Source of the DNA: UBA11524 sp963590165
GTDB lineage: Bacteria > Bacillota > Clostridia > Christensenellales > Aristaeellaceae
Length of the DNA: 12,403 nt
Direction of reading: 5' to 3'
NCBI GenBank assembly: GCA_963590165.1
Contig: CAVANO010000030.1
Location: 1-12,403, forward strand
Below are positions 7,145 to 12,403 of the stretch, piece after piece. Every line of letters starts with the position of its first letter. Within the stretch, counting starts at the first letter, position 1. The notes under the pieces were generated by a model. It saw nothing but the letters and a program-made list of their open reading frames with translations, did not search any database and had not been told where the DNA came from. Made by a program: the position numbers and the translations under genes.

Positions 7145-8512
7145 ATGCTGGCTTATTTTCAAGGTGTCTTCATCAACCTTCAGTACGGCGTCGGCTATAT
7201 CATCACAAAAGTCCTGTTTGTGATCGGTACGGTACTGCTGCTGAGCGAGCTAAAAAAAGATGGCAAGTCACTCCTGCTCAAGGTTGCGGAAATCATCATC
7301 AGTATCTGCCTGTATTTTCTGCTGTCTGCAGCTTCCTATGTCATCATGGCAAGCTTTTCGGATCTTTCCTGGCATGTTGATATGGCATTGTTCCTGGTTA
7401 TCTACTGTCTGCTTTGCAGCCCTTATGACGCGCGTGCATGCATCGTCCGAGGCTCGACTTTCTTTGCAGGGCTGGTGGTCATGCTGCCTATTTCCGAACC
7501 CATCGGCGAATGGCTTCAGGGCATCAATGAATCATGGTTTGCGTGGGGACAATACCTGACGCCTGCTATCATGGCGGTCATGATTGCCACGGAGGTTTGG
7601 TATCTTCGCCACTTTGCCTTTGACACGAACAGCATGGTCGGCATGCCGTGCGTGCTGGCGCAGCTCGCCATTTCCGGTATTACGGTTGTCGTTGAAGTTG
7701 CTGCAGGTTATTTCATGGTCGGCAAAGCGTTTAAGGTGATCAGCAGCATCGGGCTGTGGTTCATTGGTTTGCTGACATACTACATGTTCCACACCATTGT
7801 GATCGGCACGGAGGAAAATCAGCGGCTGTTGGCGATGAAACAGAAGGATGAGATGGAGCGCGAAAAGTACCAGACGAACCTCATTAACTACGAGGAGCTG
7901 CGTACCATCCGCCATGAAATCAAGAACCACAATTTCTACATGAAGGCGCTGCTTGATGAAGGCAAATTCGATGAAATGCGCCAGTATCTGGATAAGGTGA
8001 CAGCGCAGGGCACGAAGTTCCTCAAGACATATGACAGCGGCAACTACGCCATCGATGTTGTCATGACGCATGAGCTTGCAGCGGCGAAGAACCATGGCGT
8101 CACCATCCAGTCGGTCATCATCGTGCCCAGACGGTTGCCGTTCTCGGATAATGATATTTGCTCGCTCCTGTCCAATCTGCTGGAAAACGCCATCGAGTCC
8201 GCCGCAAAATCCGGCAAGGAACAGCCTGTCGTGCGCATCACCGCGATGCCCAAGCAGGAAGTGCTGCTCATTCGCGTTGAAAATCCGGTTGACCCGTCCA
8301 TCTCGGCGCTGCGGCGTCTTTCGCTGGAGACAACGAAGGAGAGCAACCGGAATATGCACGGCTTCGGGACGAAAATCATCCGCAGGATTGCGGAAAAGTA
8401 CAACGGCTCGGTCAAGTACAGCCTGAAGGATGGGCAGTTCGTGGCAGACGTGATGCTGGAATTGCCTGAAGAAACGGAAAAGAAGAGCTTCGCGCTGGAG
8501 GAACATGCATGA
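7145..8512 (+). CDS. AgrC-like sensor histidine kinase (GHKL family)
   Basis: This 455-aa membrane kinase is the sensor half of a peptide-type two-component system. About six or seven hydrophobic segments fill residues 15-220 (roughly 17-35, 47-70, 80-95, 104-118, 138-155, 170-192, 198-220) and form the sensing domain. A short helical linker leads to the phosphoacceptor motif IRHEIKNH, with H257 the predicted phosphorylated residue. The ATPase domain has the N box SNLLENAIES (N344, N347), VEN at 378-380 and the G box MHGFG (404-408), the truncated layout of the AgrC/HK10 subgroup. The ATG at 7145 has only a G-rich weak binding site (7130-7136). The stop overlaps the regulator start as ATGA. 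In most AgrC systems the signal is a processed peptide made by AgrB from AgrD; neither gene is in this window, so the ligand is unknown. Confidence 0.92.
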   Translation: MLAYFQGVFINLQYGVGYIITKVLFVIGTVLLLSELKKDGKSLLLKVAEIIISICLYFLLSAASYVIMASFSDLSWHVDMALFLVIYCLLCSPYDARACIVRGSTFFAGLVVMLPISEPIGEWLQGINESWFAWGQYLTPAIMAVMIATEVWYLRHFAFDTNSMVGMPCVLAQLAISGITVVVEVAAGYFMVGKAFKVISSIGLWFIGLLTYYMFHTIVIGTEENQRLLAMKQKDEMEREKYQTNLINYEELRTIRHEIKNHNFYMKALLDEGKFDEMRQYLDKVTAQGTKFLKTYDSGNYAIDVVMTHELAAAKNHGVTIQSVIIVPRRLPFSDNDICSLLSNLLENAIESAAKSGKEQPVVRITAMPKQEVLLIRVENPVDPSISALRRLSLETTKESNRNMHGFGTKIIRRIAEKYNGSVKYSLKDGQFVADVMLELPEETEKKSFALEEHA

Positions 8513-9249
8513 ATCGCTGGAATATCGCCATCTGTGATGATGAGGAGGCGGCGCTGAGCATCCTGTCGTCCTCGCTGCAGGGCGCGTTTCGTTCGCATAA
8601 TGTCGAGGTCAATATCGACACGTACACCCGCCCACGCGTCATGCTCGCGCAGATGAAGAGCACGAATTACGACCTGCTCTTCCTTGATATTGAAATGCCC
8701 GGACTGTCCGGCATCGATGTTGCGCAGCAGCTTCGCCATGACGGCAATCTGGTGGACATCATCTTCATTTCGAACCGTGAGGATCTCGTCTTCGATGCGC
8801 TGCGCGTCAATCCACGCGGCTTTATCCGCAAGACGCGCTTTATTCAGGACGTTGCCGGCGTCATCGACACCTATTTCGCCTACCGCAACGACAAGACACA
8901 GGAAAAGGTGCTTGTTGTCCGCCAGCGCGACCAGGTACTGCACATCTCCATCGAGAAGCTCAAGTACATCGAGGGCAGCGGCAAGAAGCAGCTTGCCGTT
9001 ACGGTCGACCGCGAAGAGCCGATTGAGATGAGCAAAAGCATGCAGGAGTTGGAGGAGGAATTATCCGGTTTCGGCTTCCTACGCATCCACAAGGGCTATC
9101 TGGTGAATTATCGCTTCATCCGCCGCATCGGGGAGGATGAGGTGGTTCTTACGGACGACCAGCGATTGCCGGTCAGCCGCCGTAAGCATCAGGAGGTTCG
9201 CGACCAGTATATGGAATGGATGCAGCAGGAAGGGTCGGTTATGCTGTGA
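8509..9249 (+). CDS. LytTR-type response regulator (AgrA/ComE class)
   Basis: This 246-aa transcription factor is the cognate partner of the kinase, with its start inside the kinase stop. The receiver domain (about 4-125) has the acidic pair D10-D11, the phosphoacceptor D60 in LFLDIEMPG, S88 in the switch position and K108 in FIRKTRF. The LytTR DNA-binding domain (about 134-238) shows the typical blocks YIEGSGKK (153-160), FLRIHKGYLVN (190-200) and LPVSRRKHQEVRD (220-232). Such regulators bind paired nine-base repeats upstream of target promoters. No convincing pair matches the staphylococcal consensus in this window; the duplicated TTGACA before the kinase gene is the only local candidate. 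Both genes are followed by one terminator, so they form a complete bicistronic unit. Confidence 0.95.
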   Translation: MNRWNIAICDDEEAALSILSSSLQGAFRSHNVEVNIDTYTRPRVMLAQMKSTNYDLLFLDIEMPGLSGIDVAQQLRHDGNLVDIIFISNREDLVFDALRVNPRGFIRKTRFIQDVAGVIDTYFAYRNDKTQEKVLVVRQRDQVLHISIEKLKYIEGSGKKQLAVTVDREEPIEMSKSMQELEEELSGFGFLRIHKGYLVNYRFIRRIGEDEVVLTDDQRLPVSRRKHQEVRDQYMEWMQQEGSVML

Positions 9250-9255
9250 TATAGG

Positions 9256-9296
9256 AAAGGCAGGAACACAGAAATCCGTGCTCCTGCCTTTGTTTT
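9256..9296. terminator. Terminator between the response regulator and purR
   Basis: AAAGGCAGGA (9256-9265) pairs perfectly with TCCTGCCTTT (9282-9291), extended past one mismatch by CAC/GTG, and is followed by TGTTTTAT. It closes the kinase-regulator operon. The same stem lies just beyond the purR stop on the other strand, where the tail (CCTATA) is weaker. Confidence 0.85.
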
Positions 9297-10119
9297 ATGC
9301 ATCGCCGTTGAGCCAGAACGCAGGCTTCACCGCGAGCGTCTCGTGTTCGGCATCGATATCCATCACCATCAGTGACTTTTCACCCGACACGCGCTTCTTC
9401 AGCGGTTTCGCAGTCGACATCACGAATGTCATGCCGATGACCTCAACGTTGAACTCGTGCATCAGGTCAATCATGCCCTTTGCTGTGCCGCCGCCCTTCA
9501 GGAAGTCGTCGACAATCAGGCATTTCGTCCCTTCCTTGACTGCGCGGCGAGAAAGACTCATCGTTTCGATATGCCCAGCCGTGCCGGATACATAGTTGAT
9601 ATTCACCGCACTGCCCTCATAGACCTTCGAGGAGTGACGCGCGATGACCAGCGGAACGCCCAGCGCGTGTGCTGTTGCATAGGCAACAGGAATGCCTTTT
9701 GTTTCCATCGTCAGCACGAAATCCGGTGCGGCGGCGTAATATTCGGTTGCCATGATTTCACCCATGCGGGTGACGATGTCCGGCGTTGACAGAATGTCGC
9801 TGTAATATAAGAAGCCGCCGGGAAGAATACGTCCATCCTCGCTCAGCCGCTGACAAAGCTCGCCAATGAACTTGCGAGCCTCCGGACGGCGCACTTTCGT
9901 GCGGTAGCGAACGCCGCCTGCCGCACCGGTTACCGTCTCCAGCTCGCCCAGCCCGAATTCGGCCACCACATCGCGCAGAATGTCGATGTCCTCGCTCATC
10001 GTGGATTTGGCTGCGCCGAACAGGTCGCAAAAGTAAGACAGCGTGAAAATCTGATTGGGGCTTGCCGCGAGAATCTTCATCATGGCGCTCATGCGCTCGT
10101 TGCGGCGGATCTTGTCCAC
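9295..10119 (-). CDS. purR: Purine operon repressor PurR, Bacillus type
   Basis: PurR senses PRPP and controls purine synthesis and transport genes by binding PurBox sequences. The protein is 274 aa, close to the family norm. Residues 1-75 form a winged-helix domain, followed by a type I phosphoribosyltransferase-fold domain (about 80-265) whose PRPP loop is LIVDDFLKGGGT (201-212); the domain senses rather than transfers. A conserved METKGIPVA segment lies at 138-146. The start is a GTG at 10119 with AAAGGAG (10130-10136) about ten bases upstream; no better ATG exists. It is unrelated to the LacI-type PurR of enteric bacteria. The PurBox-like elements in its upstream region suggest autoregulation and possible control of the divergent HPr-like gene. 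In Lactococcus the same family acts as an activator. Confidence 0.95.
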   Translation of the reverse strand: MDKIRRNERMSAMMKILAASPNQIFTLSYFCDLFGAAKSTMSEDIDILRDVVAEFGLGELETVTGAAGGVRYRTKVRRPEARKFIGELCQRLSEDGRILPGGFLYYSDILSTPDIVTRMGEIMATEYYAAAPDFVLTMETKGIPVAYATAHALGVPLVIARHSSKVYEGSAVNINYVSGTAGHIETMSLSRRAVKEGTKCLIVDDFLKGGGTAKGMIDLMHEFNVEVIGMTFVMSTAKPLKKRVSGEKSLMVMDIDAEHETLAVKPAFWLNGDA

Positions 10120-10195
10120 TGGCTGATCGCTCCTTTACTGGCATTCGGATGACATTATTCCTCCGGATTTCCTCACGAAAACCCGACCAGCCTGC

Positions 10196-10204
10196 ATTAT
10201 ATCA
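10196..10204 (-). promoter_or_regulatory. Extended -10 promoter of purR
   Basis: On the minus strand TGATATAAT (10204-10196) is a perfect extended -10. The -35 at 17 bases (TTCCAT, 10224-10219) is poor. A TTCG/CGAA core (10213-10216) falls in the spacer. The leader to the GTG start is about 70 bases. Confidence 0.65.
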
Positions 10205-10239
10205 CAAATCTACGAATGATGGAAGAGCTTCACATGAAA

Positions 10240-10252
10240 AAAGTTCGGTTTT
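10240..10252 (-). promoter_or_regulatory. PurBox 1, full match to consensus
   Basis: The minus strand reads AAAACCGAACTTT, matching the published PurBox consensus AWWWCCGAACWWT at all thirteen positions. It lies upstream of the purR -35 region, about 57 bases before the estimated purR start point. Its presence next to purR itself makes chance unlikely. Confidence 0.8.
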
Positions 10253-10261
10253 TTTGAGAAG

Positions 10262-10287
10262 CGAAAATACGAAAATATCCGAAAATT
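10262..10287 (+). promoter_or_regulatory. Three CGAAAAT repeats including a second PurBox
   Basis: Identical heptamers CGAAAAT start at 10262, 10270 and 10280, with periods of 8 and 10 bases. The last is part of ATATCCGAAAATT (10275-10287), which matches the PurBox consensus at twelve of thirteen positions, in the opposite orientation to PurBox 1. Its centre is about 73 bases before the estimated start of the HPr-like transcript. A PurBox near -76 is the position used for activation by the lactococcal PurR. The other two repeats may be extra half-sites. Confidence 0.6.
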
Positions 10288-10319
10288 TACAAAGCGATTG
10301 AAAAACGTGTGTTACGCTA

Positions 10320-10347
10320 TTGCTTTTTCTAAAAAATATAGTATAAT
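10320..10347 (+). promoter_or_regulatory. Promoter of the HPr-like gene
   Basis: A perfect -10 TATAAT (10342-10347) has a weak -35 TTGCTT (10320-10325) with 16-base spacing. The surrounding A/T-rich tract and poor -35 fit an activated promoter. The start near 10354 leaves a short leader with AAGGAGGT at 10366-10373. Confidence 0.7.
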
Positions 10348-10380
10348 ATTTGATGGACATGAATCAAGGAGGTGGTTCAC

Positions 10381-10608
10381 ATGAAGTCCGTAAACATCAA
10401 GCTGAACCTGATGACAGACGGTGCCAAGTTTGTCCAGATCGTCGGTGCGTATCCGTACGATATGGATCTGCGCAGCGGTCGTCACGTGGTTGACGCGAAG
10501 TCCATCCTGGGCATCTTCTCCCTTGACTGGAGCAAGCCTGTCACGATGGAAATTTACTCCGACGATTGCGACGATCTTCTGGCTGAAATCAAGCCGTTCA
10601 TGGCGTAA
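10381..10608 (+). CDS. HPr-like protein lacking the catalytic histidine
   Basis: This 75-aa protein looks like the HPr fold of the phosphotransferase system. HPr carries phosphate on His15 and, in Firmicutes, is phosphorylated by HPrK on Ser46 in response to fructose 1,6-bisphosphate. Here the segment VDAKSILGIFSLDW (37-50) corresponds to the conserved Ser46 region, with S41 at the serine position. The N-terminal active-site loop (GLHARPA in true HPr) is replaced by LMTDGAKFVQ with no histidine; the only histidine, H35, is elsewhere. It therefore should not pass phosphate to sugars and resembles Crh-like regulatory paralogues, although Crh keeps more of the loop. The ATG follows AAGGAGGT by seven bases. 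Divergent from purR with PurBox-like sites between them. The fold assignment is by motif only; an uncharacterised small protein remains possible. Confidence 0.78.
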   Translation: MKSVNIKLNLMTDGAKFVQIVGAYPYDMDLRSGRHVVDAKSILGIFSLDWSKPVTMEIYSDDCDDLLAEIKPFMA

Positions 10609-10630
10609 GTCAGGACTGCTCAGCTGGAAC

Positions 10631-10662
10631 TGCAGCCTCAGGCGGAAGCGTCTGGGGCTGTA
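10631..10662 (+). other. Long hairpin after the HPr-like gene
   Basis: Bases 10631-10644 pair with 10649-10662 over 14 continuous positions (three of them G-U) around a GAAG loop. It begins 22 bases after the HPr-like stop. No T tract follows directly, so it is not a typical terminator; it may protect the 3' end of the mRNA, mark a processing site or belong to a small RNA together with the next hairpin. Confidence 0.5.
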
Positions 10663-10683
10663 TGCCTGTCGATATAGATCTTT

Positions 10684-10722
10684 GGGGGCTGTTGCAGAAA
10701 GCTGCGGCAGCCCTGTTATTTT
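10684..10722 (+). terminator. Rho-independent terminator before the DUF4364 gene
   Basis: GGGCTGTTGCAG (10686-10697) pairs with CTGCGGCAGCCC (10702-10713) over twelve positions, two of them G-U, around an AAAG loop, followed by TGTTATTTT. It ends the HPr-like transcript. Because the DUF4364 gene starts only 22 bases later with no clear promoter between, some read-through, or a promoter further upstream, must feed that gene. Confidence 0.75.
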
Positions 10723-10744
10723 GCGGAAAAGGAGGGGGGAGCCT

Positions 10745-11494
10745 ATGCAGCGCAGGAGCATACCGGATGCGGAAAATCGCCTGCTGATTCTCTACGCGCT
10801 TAAAGCAATCGGGCCGATGACGGATCATCAGTTGCTCGTTGTCATGACAGACACCGATCTGATGAACTACTTCACGCTGCAGCTGACGCTCTCTGACCTC
10901 GAAACCGATGGAAAGGTCTGCCGGTGTGCACAAGGGATTGATGCGCCGCTCAAGCTGACGGATGCCGGACGTTATCTGCTGTCGAGCTTCGAAACGCGCA
11001 TTCCGCAAAGCCGCAGGGCGCAAATCGATACGGGAGCCGCAAAATGGCAGGAACGTTTCCTGACCGAGCAGATGGCATCCGCCGAGTTCTACACCCTGCC
11101 GACAGGGGAAATGGGATTGCATCTGCGGATTGTAGACTATCAGAAAATCATCCTCGATCTTTCGTTTCAATTGCCGGAGGGACGGACAATTGACCGGCTG
11201 TCGCAGCGTTGGCAGACGTGTATGAATCAGGCGTATTTGCTGCTGCTTTCGGCGCTGAGCACGGTGCAGGCGGAGCAGCATCAGCCGCTGCCGGAAGGCT
11301 GCAGCACAACGCAGGTCGGCGAGGCGGAATGGCTGATGACCGCGTGCGACAATGTGTTGCAGCCGGGCATCACGCTGATGCTGAGTCTGCCCGGCGAAGA
11401 GCTGGCAAAAACGTGCGTTGCATCGTTTCAGCTGCTTAGCAATGCCATTCGCGACATGATGCTGGCGCTGCTGGACGGTGCAATTTCGGAATAG
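10745..11494 (+). CDS. DUF4364-family winged-helix protein
   Basis: This 249-aa protein resembles the DUF4364 family of Clostridia, whose role is not known. Residues 10-80 form a likely winged-helix domain: a first helix ENRLLILYAL, a second after PMTDHQL, a recognition-like helix around 42-54 (FTLQLTLSDLETDG) and a wing ending in LTDAGRYLLSSF, a pattern shared with PadR/MarR-type folds. A long helix around 98-112 and a mixed alpha/beta segment (113-145) follow. The remainder, about 150-249, extends beyond the length I associate with the family and is less conserved-looking. The ATG follows GGAGGGGGGA (10731-10740). It is separated from the HPr-like gene by a terminator and from the permease by 74 bases. 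Transcriptional regulation is the reasonable guess; target genes are unknown. Confidence 0.78.
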   Translation: MQRRSIPDAENRLLILYALKAIGPMTDHQLLVVMTDTDLMNYFTLQLTLSDLETDGKVCRCAQGIDAPLKLTDAGRYLLSSFETRIPQSRRAQIDTGAAKWQERFLTEQMASAEFYTLPTGEMGLHLRIVDYQKIILDLSFQLPEGRTIDRLSQRWQTCMNQAYLLLLSALSTVQAEQHQPLPEGCSTTQVGEAEWLMTACDNVLQPGITLMLSLPGEELAKTCVASFQLLSNAIRDMMLALLDGAISE

Positions 11495-11519
11495 AACCTG
11501 TTCATTCTGAGTACATATT

Positions 11520-11567
11520 CATTCGGTAGAATAGAATCACTCAATTCGAATGAGGGGAAGGATTCGG
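11520..11567 (+). promoter_or_regulatory. Putative promoter and ATTCG-repeat operator of the permease gene
   Basis: Two overlapping TAGAAT hexamers (11527-11532 and 11532-11537) are possible -10 elements; the -35 is unclear. ATTCG occurs three times, at 11521, 11544 and 11562. CATTCG (11520-11525) is the inverted partner of CGAATG (11547-11552), and ATTCGAAT (11544-11551) is a perfect palindrome. The arrangement could be an operator around the start point, but no known regulator is recognised. Confidence 0.35.
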
Positions 11568-11568
11568 A

Positions 11569-12336
11569 ATGATGAAAGTGCTTGTCTGTTTGCTGGCAGG
11601 CATCGGCGCAGGACTTGGTACAGGTTTTGCCGGCATGAGTGCCGCTGCGGTGATTTCACCGATGCTGATTACGTTTCTGCAGATGGATGCGTATCAGGCA
11701 GTCGGCATCGCGCTGGCGAGCGATGTGCTGGCGAGCGCCGTGAGTGCATGGACATATGCGAAGAACAAGAATATCGACATCCGCAACGGCTTGCTGATGA
11801 TGGCAGCTGTCCTGCTGTGTACGGTACTGGGCAGCTATCTTGCAAGCCTTGTGCCGAATCAGACGATGGGCAGCTTCAGCGTGTTTATGACAATGCTCTT
11901 GGGCATCAAGTTTATCGTCCGCCCGGTTATGACGACGCGCGAGGCGATGGCAAGCGTGTCGCAGAAGAAACGCGCGGTTCAGTCGCTGCTGTGCGGCAGC
12001 CTGATCGGGCTGATTTGCGGCTTTGTCGGTGCTGGCGGTGGCATGATGATGCTGCTGATTCTCACGACCGTCATGGGCTACGAGCTGAAAACCGCCGTCG
12101 GCACGAGTGTATTTATCATGGCGTTCACTGCGCTGACGGGCGCTGTCAGCCACTTTGCCATCGGCGGCGCACCGGATCTTGCCACCTTGGTGCTCTGCAT
12201 CGCTTTCACGCTGATTTTTGCGCAGATTGCCGCGAAAATTGCCAACAAAGCAAAACCTGCGACGCTCAATCGCGTTGTCGGCATCATCCTGACGGTGCTG
12301 GGGGTTGTGATTCTGGCAGTACAGCAGTTCGAATAA
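11569..12336 (+). CDS. TauE/SafE (TSUP) family membrane permease
   Basis: This 255-aa protein is almost all membrane helix, about eight segments, and belongs to the sulfite exporter TauE/SafE superfamily, which moves small anions such as sulfite, sulfonates or organic acids. The two-fold internal repeat of the family is visible: a glycine-rich first helix followed by AVG (GAGLGTGFAG at 13-22, AVGIALASD at 44-52) recurs in the second half (GFVGAGGGMMM at 151-161, AVGTSVFIM at 176-184). Two charged cytosolic stretches lie at about 64-72 and 122-136. Start is ATG 11569 with an adjacent ATG at 11572; the purine-rich site GAGGGGAAGGA (11552-11562) serves either. The substrate cannot be predicted and no sulfur-metabolism gene is next to it. 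The stop is 12 bases from the right-hand repeat, so the insertion nearly abuts the gene and may remove its terminator. Confidence 0.92.
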   Translation: MMKVLVCLLAGIGAGLGTGFAGMSAAAVISPMLITFLQMDAYQAVGIALASDVLASAVSAWTYAKNKNIDIRNGLLMMAAVLLCTVLGSYLASLVPNQTMGSFSVFMTMLLGIKFIVRPVMTTREAMASVSQKKRAVQSLLCGSLIGLICGFVGAGGGMMMLLILTTVMGYELKTAVGTSVFIMAFTALTGAVSHFAIGGAPDLATLVLCIAFTLIFAQIAAKIANKAKPATLNRVVGIILTVLGVVILAVQQFE

Positions 12337-12348
12337 TCAATTTATGCA

Positions 12349-12403
12349 CTTGAATTTATAATCTAAGTGCAACACAAAAAGAAGTGGCATCAAAGCGAAC
12401 ATT
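12349..12403 (-). mobile_element. Probable insertion-sequence end, right copy
   Basis: An exact reverse complement of bases 1-55. The two copies face each other so that both putative transposase 3' ends point into the window. Flanking bases differ immediately inside the repeat (left CTGC, right, read inward, TGCA), which places the element border at this point. Direct repeats at the target cannot be seen because each element's other end lies outside. Confidence 0.6.
12356..12403 (-). CDS. C-terminal tail of a putative transposase (partial)
   Basis: The minus strand, read from the right edge, encodes the same fifteen residues and TAA stop as bases 1-48. The stop codon is at 12358-12356. As for the left copy, the assignment rests on context, not on a recognised domain. 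Confidence 0.35.
   Translation of the reverse strand, partial: NVRFDATSFCVALRL

Noticed and set aside
7532..8506. 324-codon minus-strand open frame opposite the sensor kinase
   Set aside because: Antisense shadow; it covers the kinase catalytic motifs and has no plausible ribosome-binding site.
9295..10119. Adenine or xanthine phosphoribosyltransferase
   Set aside because: The PRPP loop is present, but the N-terminal winged helix and overall length fit the Bacillus PurR family.
10120..10380. Purine or PRPP riboswitch in the purR leader
   Set aside because: No conserved purine-riboswitch core or paired stems are visible; the signals found are DNA-level repeats and promoters.
10610..11281. 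223-codon minus-strand open frame opposite the DUF4364 gene
   Set aside because: It would run through the terminator hairpins and has no recognisable features.
1..12403. Circular element or phage with terminal repeats
   Set aside because: The end repeats are inverted rather than direct and the content is core metabolism and repair, with no replication, integrase or capsid gene.

Overview
The window reads as a stretch of ordinary chromosome from an anaerobic, moderately GC-rich Firmicute, most likely a Clostridia member near the Oscillospirales. This is inferred from the mix of families: a class III fructose-1,6-bisphosphatase, a Bacillus-type PurR, a DUF4364 protein, an AgrC/AgrA-type two-component pair and a Tat-exported GCAxxG-type cysteine protein. 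No rRNA, tRNA or CRISPR is visible. The genus cannot be fixed from the sequence alone.

Layout. Bases 1-55 and 12349-12403 are an exact 55-bp inverted repeat. Reading inward from either end, each copy encodes the same 15-residue C-terminus followed by a stop, so the window appears bounded by two oppositely oriented copies of one insertion sequence, or of one assembly-graph repeat node. Next to the left copy a near-consensus promoter drives a single gene (260-1201, +) for a Tat-exported cysteine-rich protein with a C-terminal FMN-binding domain. A terminator that can act in both directions separates it from a five-gene minus-strand operon (6977 down to 1262): fbp, uvrB, a 43-aa membrane peptide, a four-helix membrane protein and a YkuE-like metallophosphoesterase. 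The last three are coupled by 4- and 8-base overlaps. Divergent from fbp runs a two-gene plus-strand operon (7145-9249) of an AgrC-like sensor kinase and a LytTR response regulator, with no agrB or agrD nearby. It converges on purR (10119-9295, -) across a shared terminator.

The purR upstream region (10120-10380) holds a perfect match to the PurBox consensus, a second near match, and three tandem CGAAAAT heptamers. On its other side is an HPr-fold protein of 75 aa that lacks the catalytic histidine but keeps the regulatory-serine segment. A 14-bp hairpin and then a terminator follow, then a DUF4364 winged-helix protein and a TauE/SafE-type permease that ends 12 bases before the right repeat.

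How the genes fit together: fbp (gluconeogenesis), an HPr-like protein (usually a reporter of fructose-1,6-bisphosphate status) and PurR (a PRPP sensor) all touch central carbon and nucleotide metabolism, but only the purR/HPr-like pair shares a control region. The most promising undescribed items are the histidine-less HPr-like gene under apparent PurR control, the translationally coupled membrane pair plus phosphoesterase, and the exported flavin/cysteine protein. Everything else is conventional.
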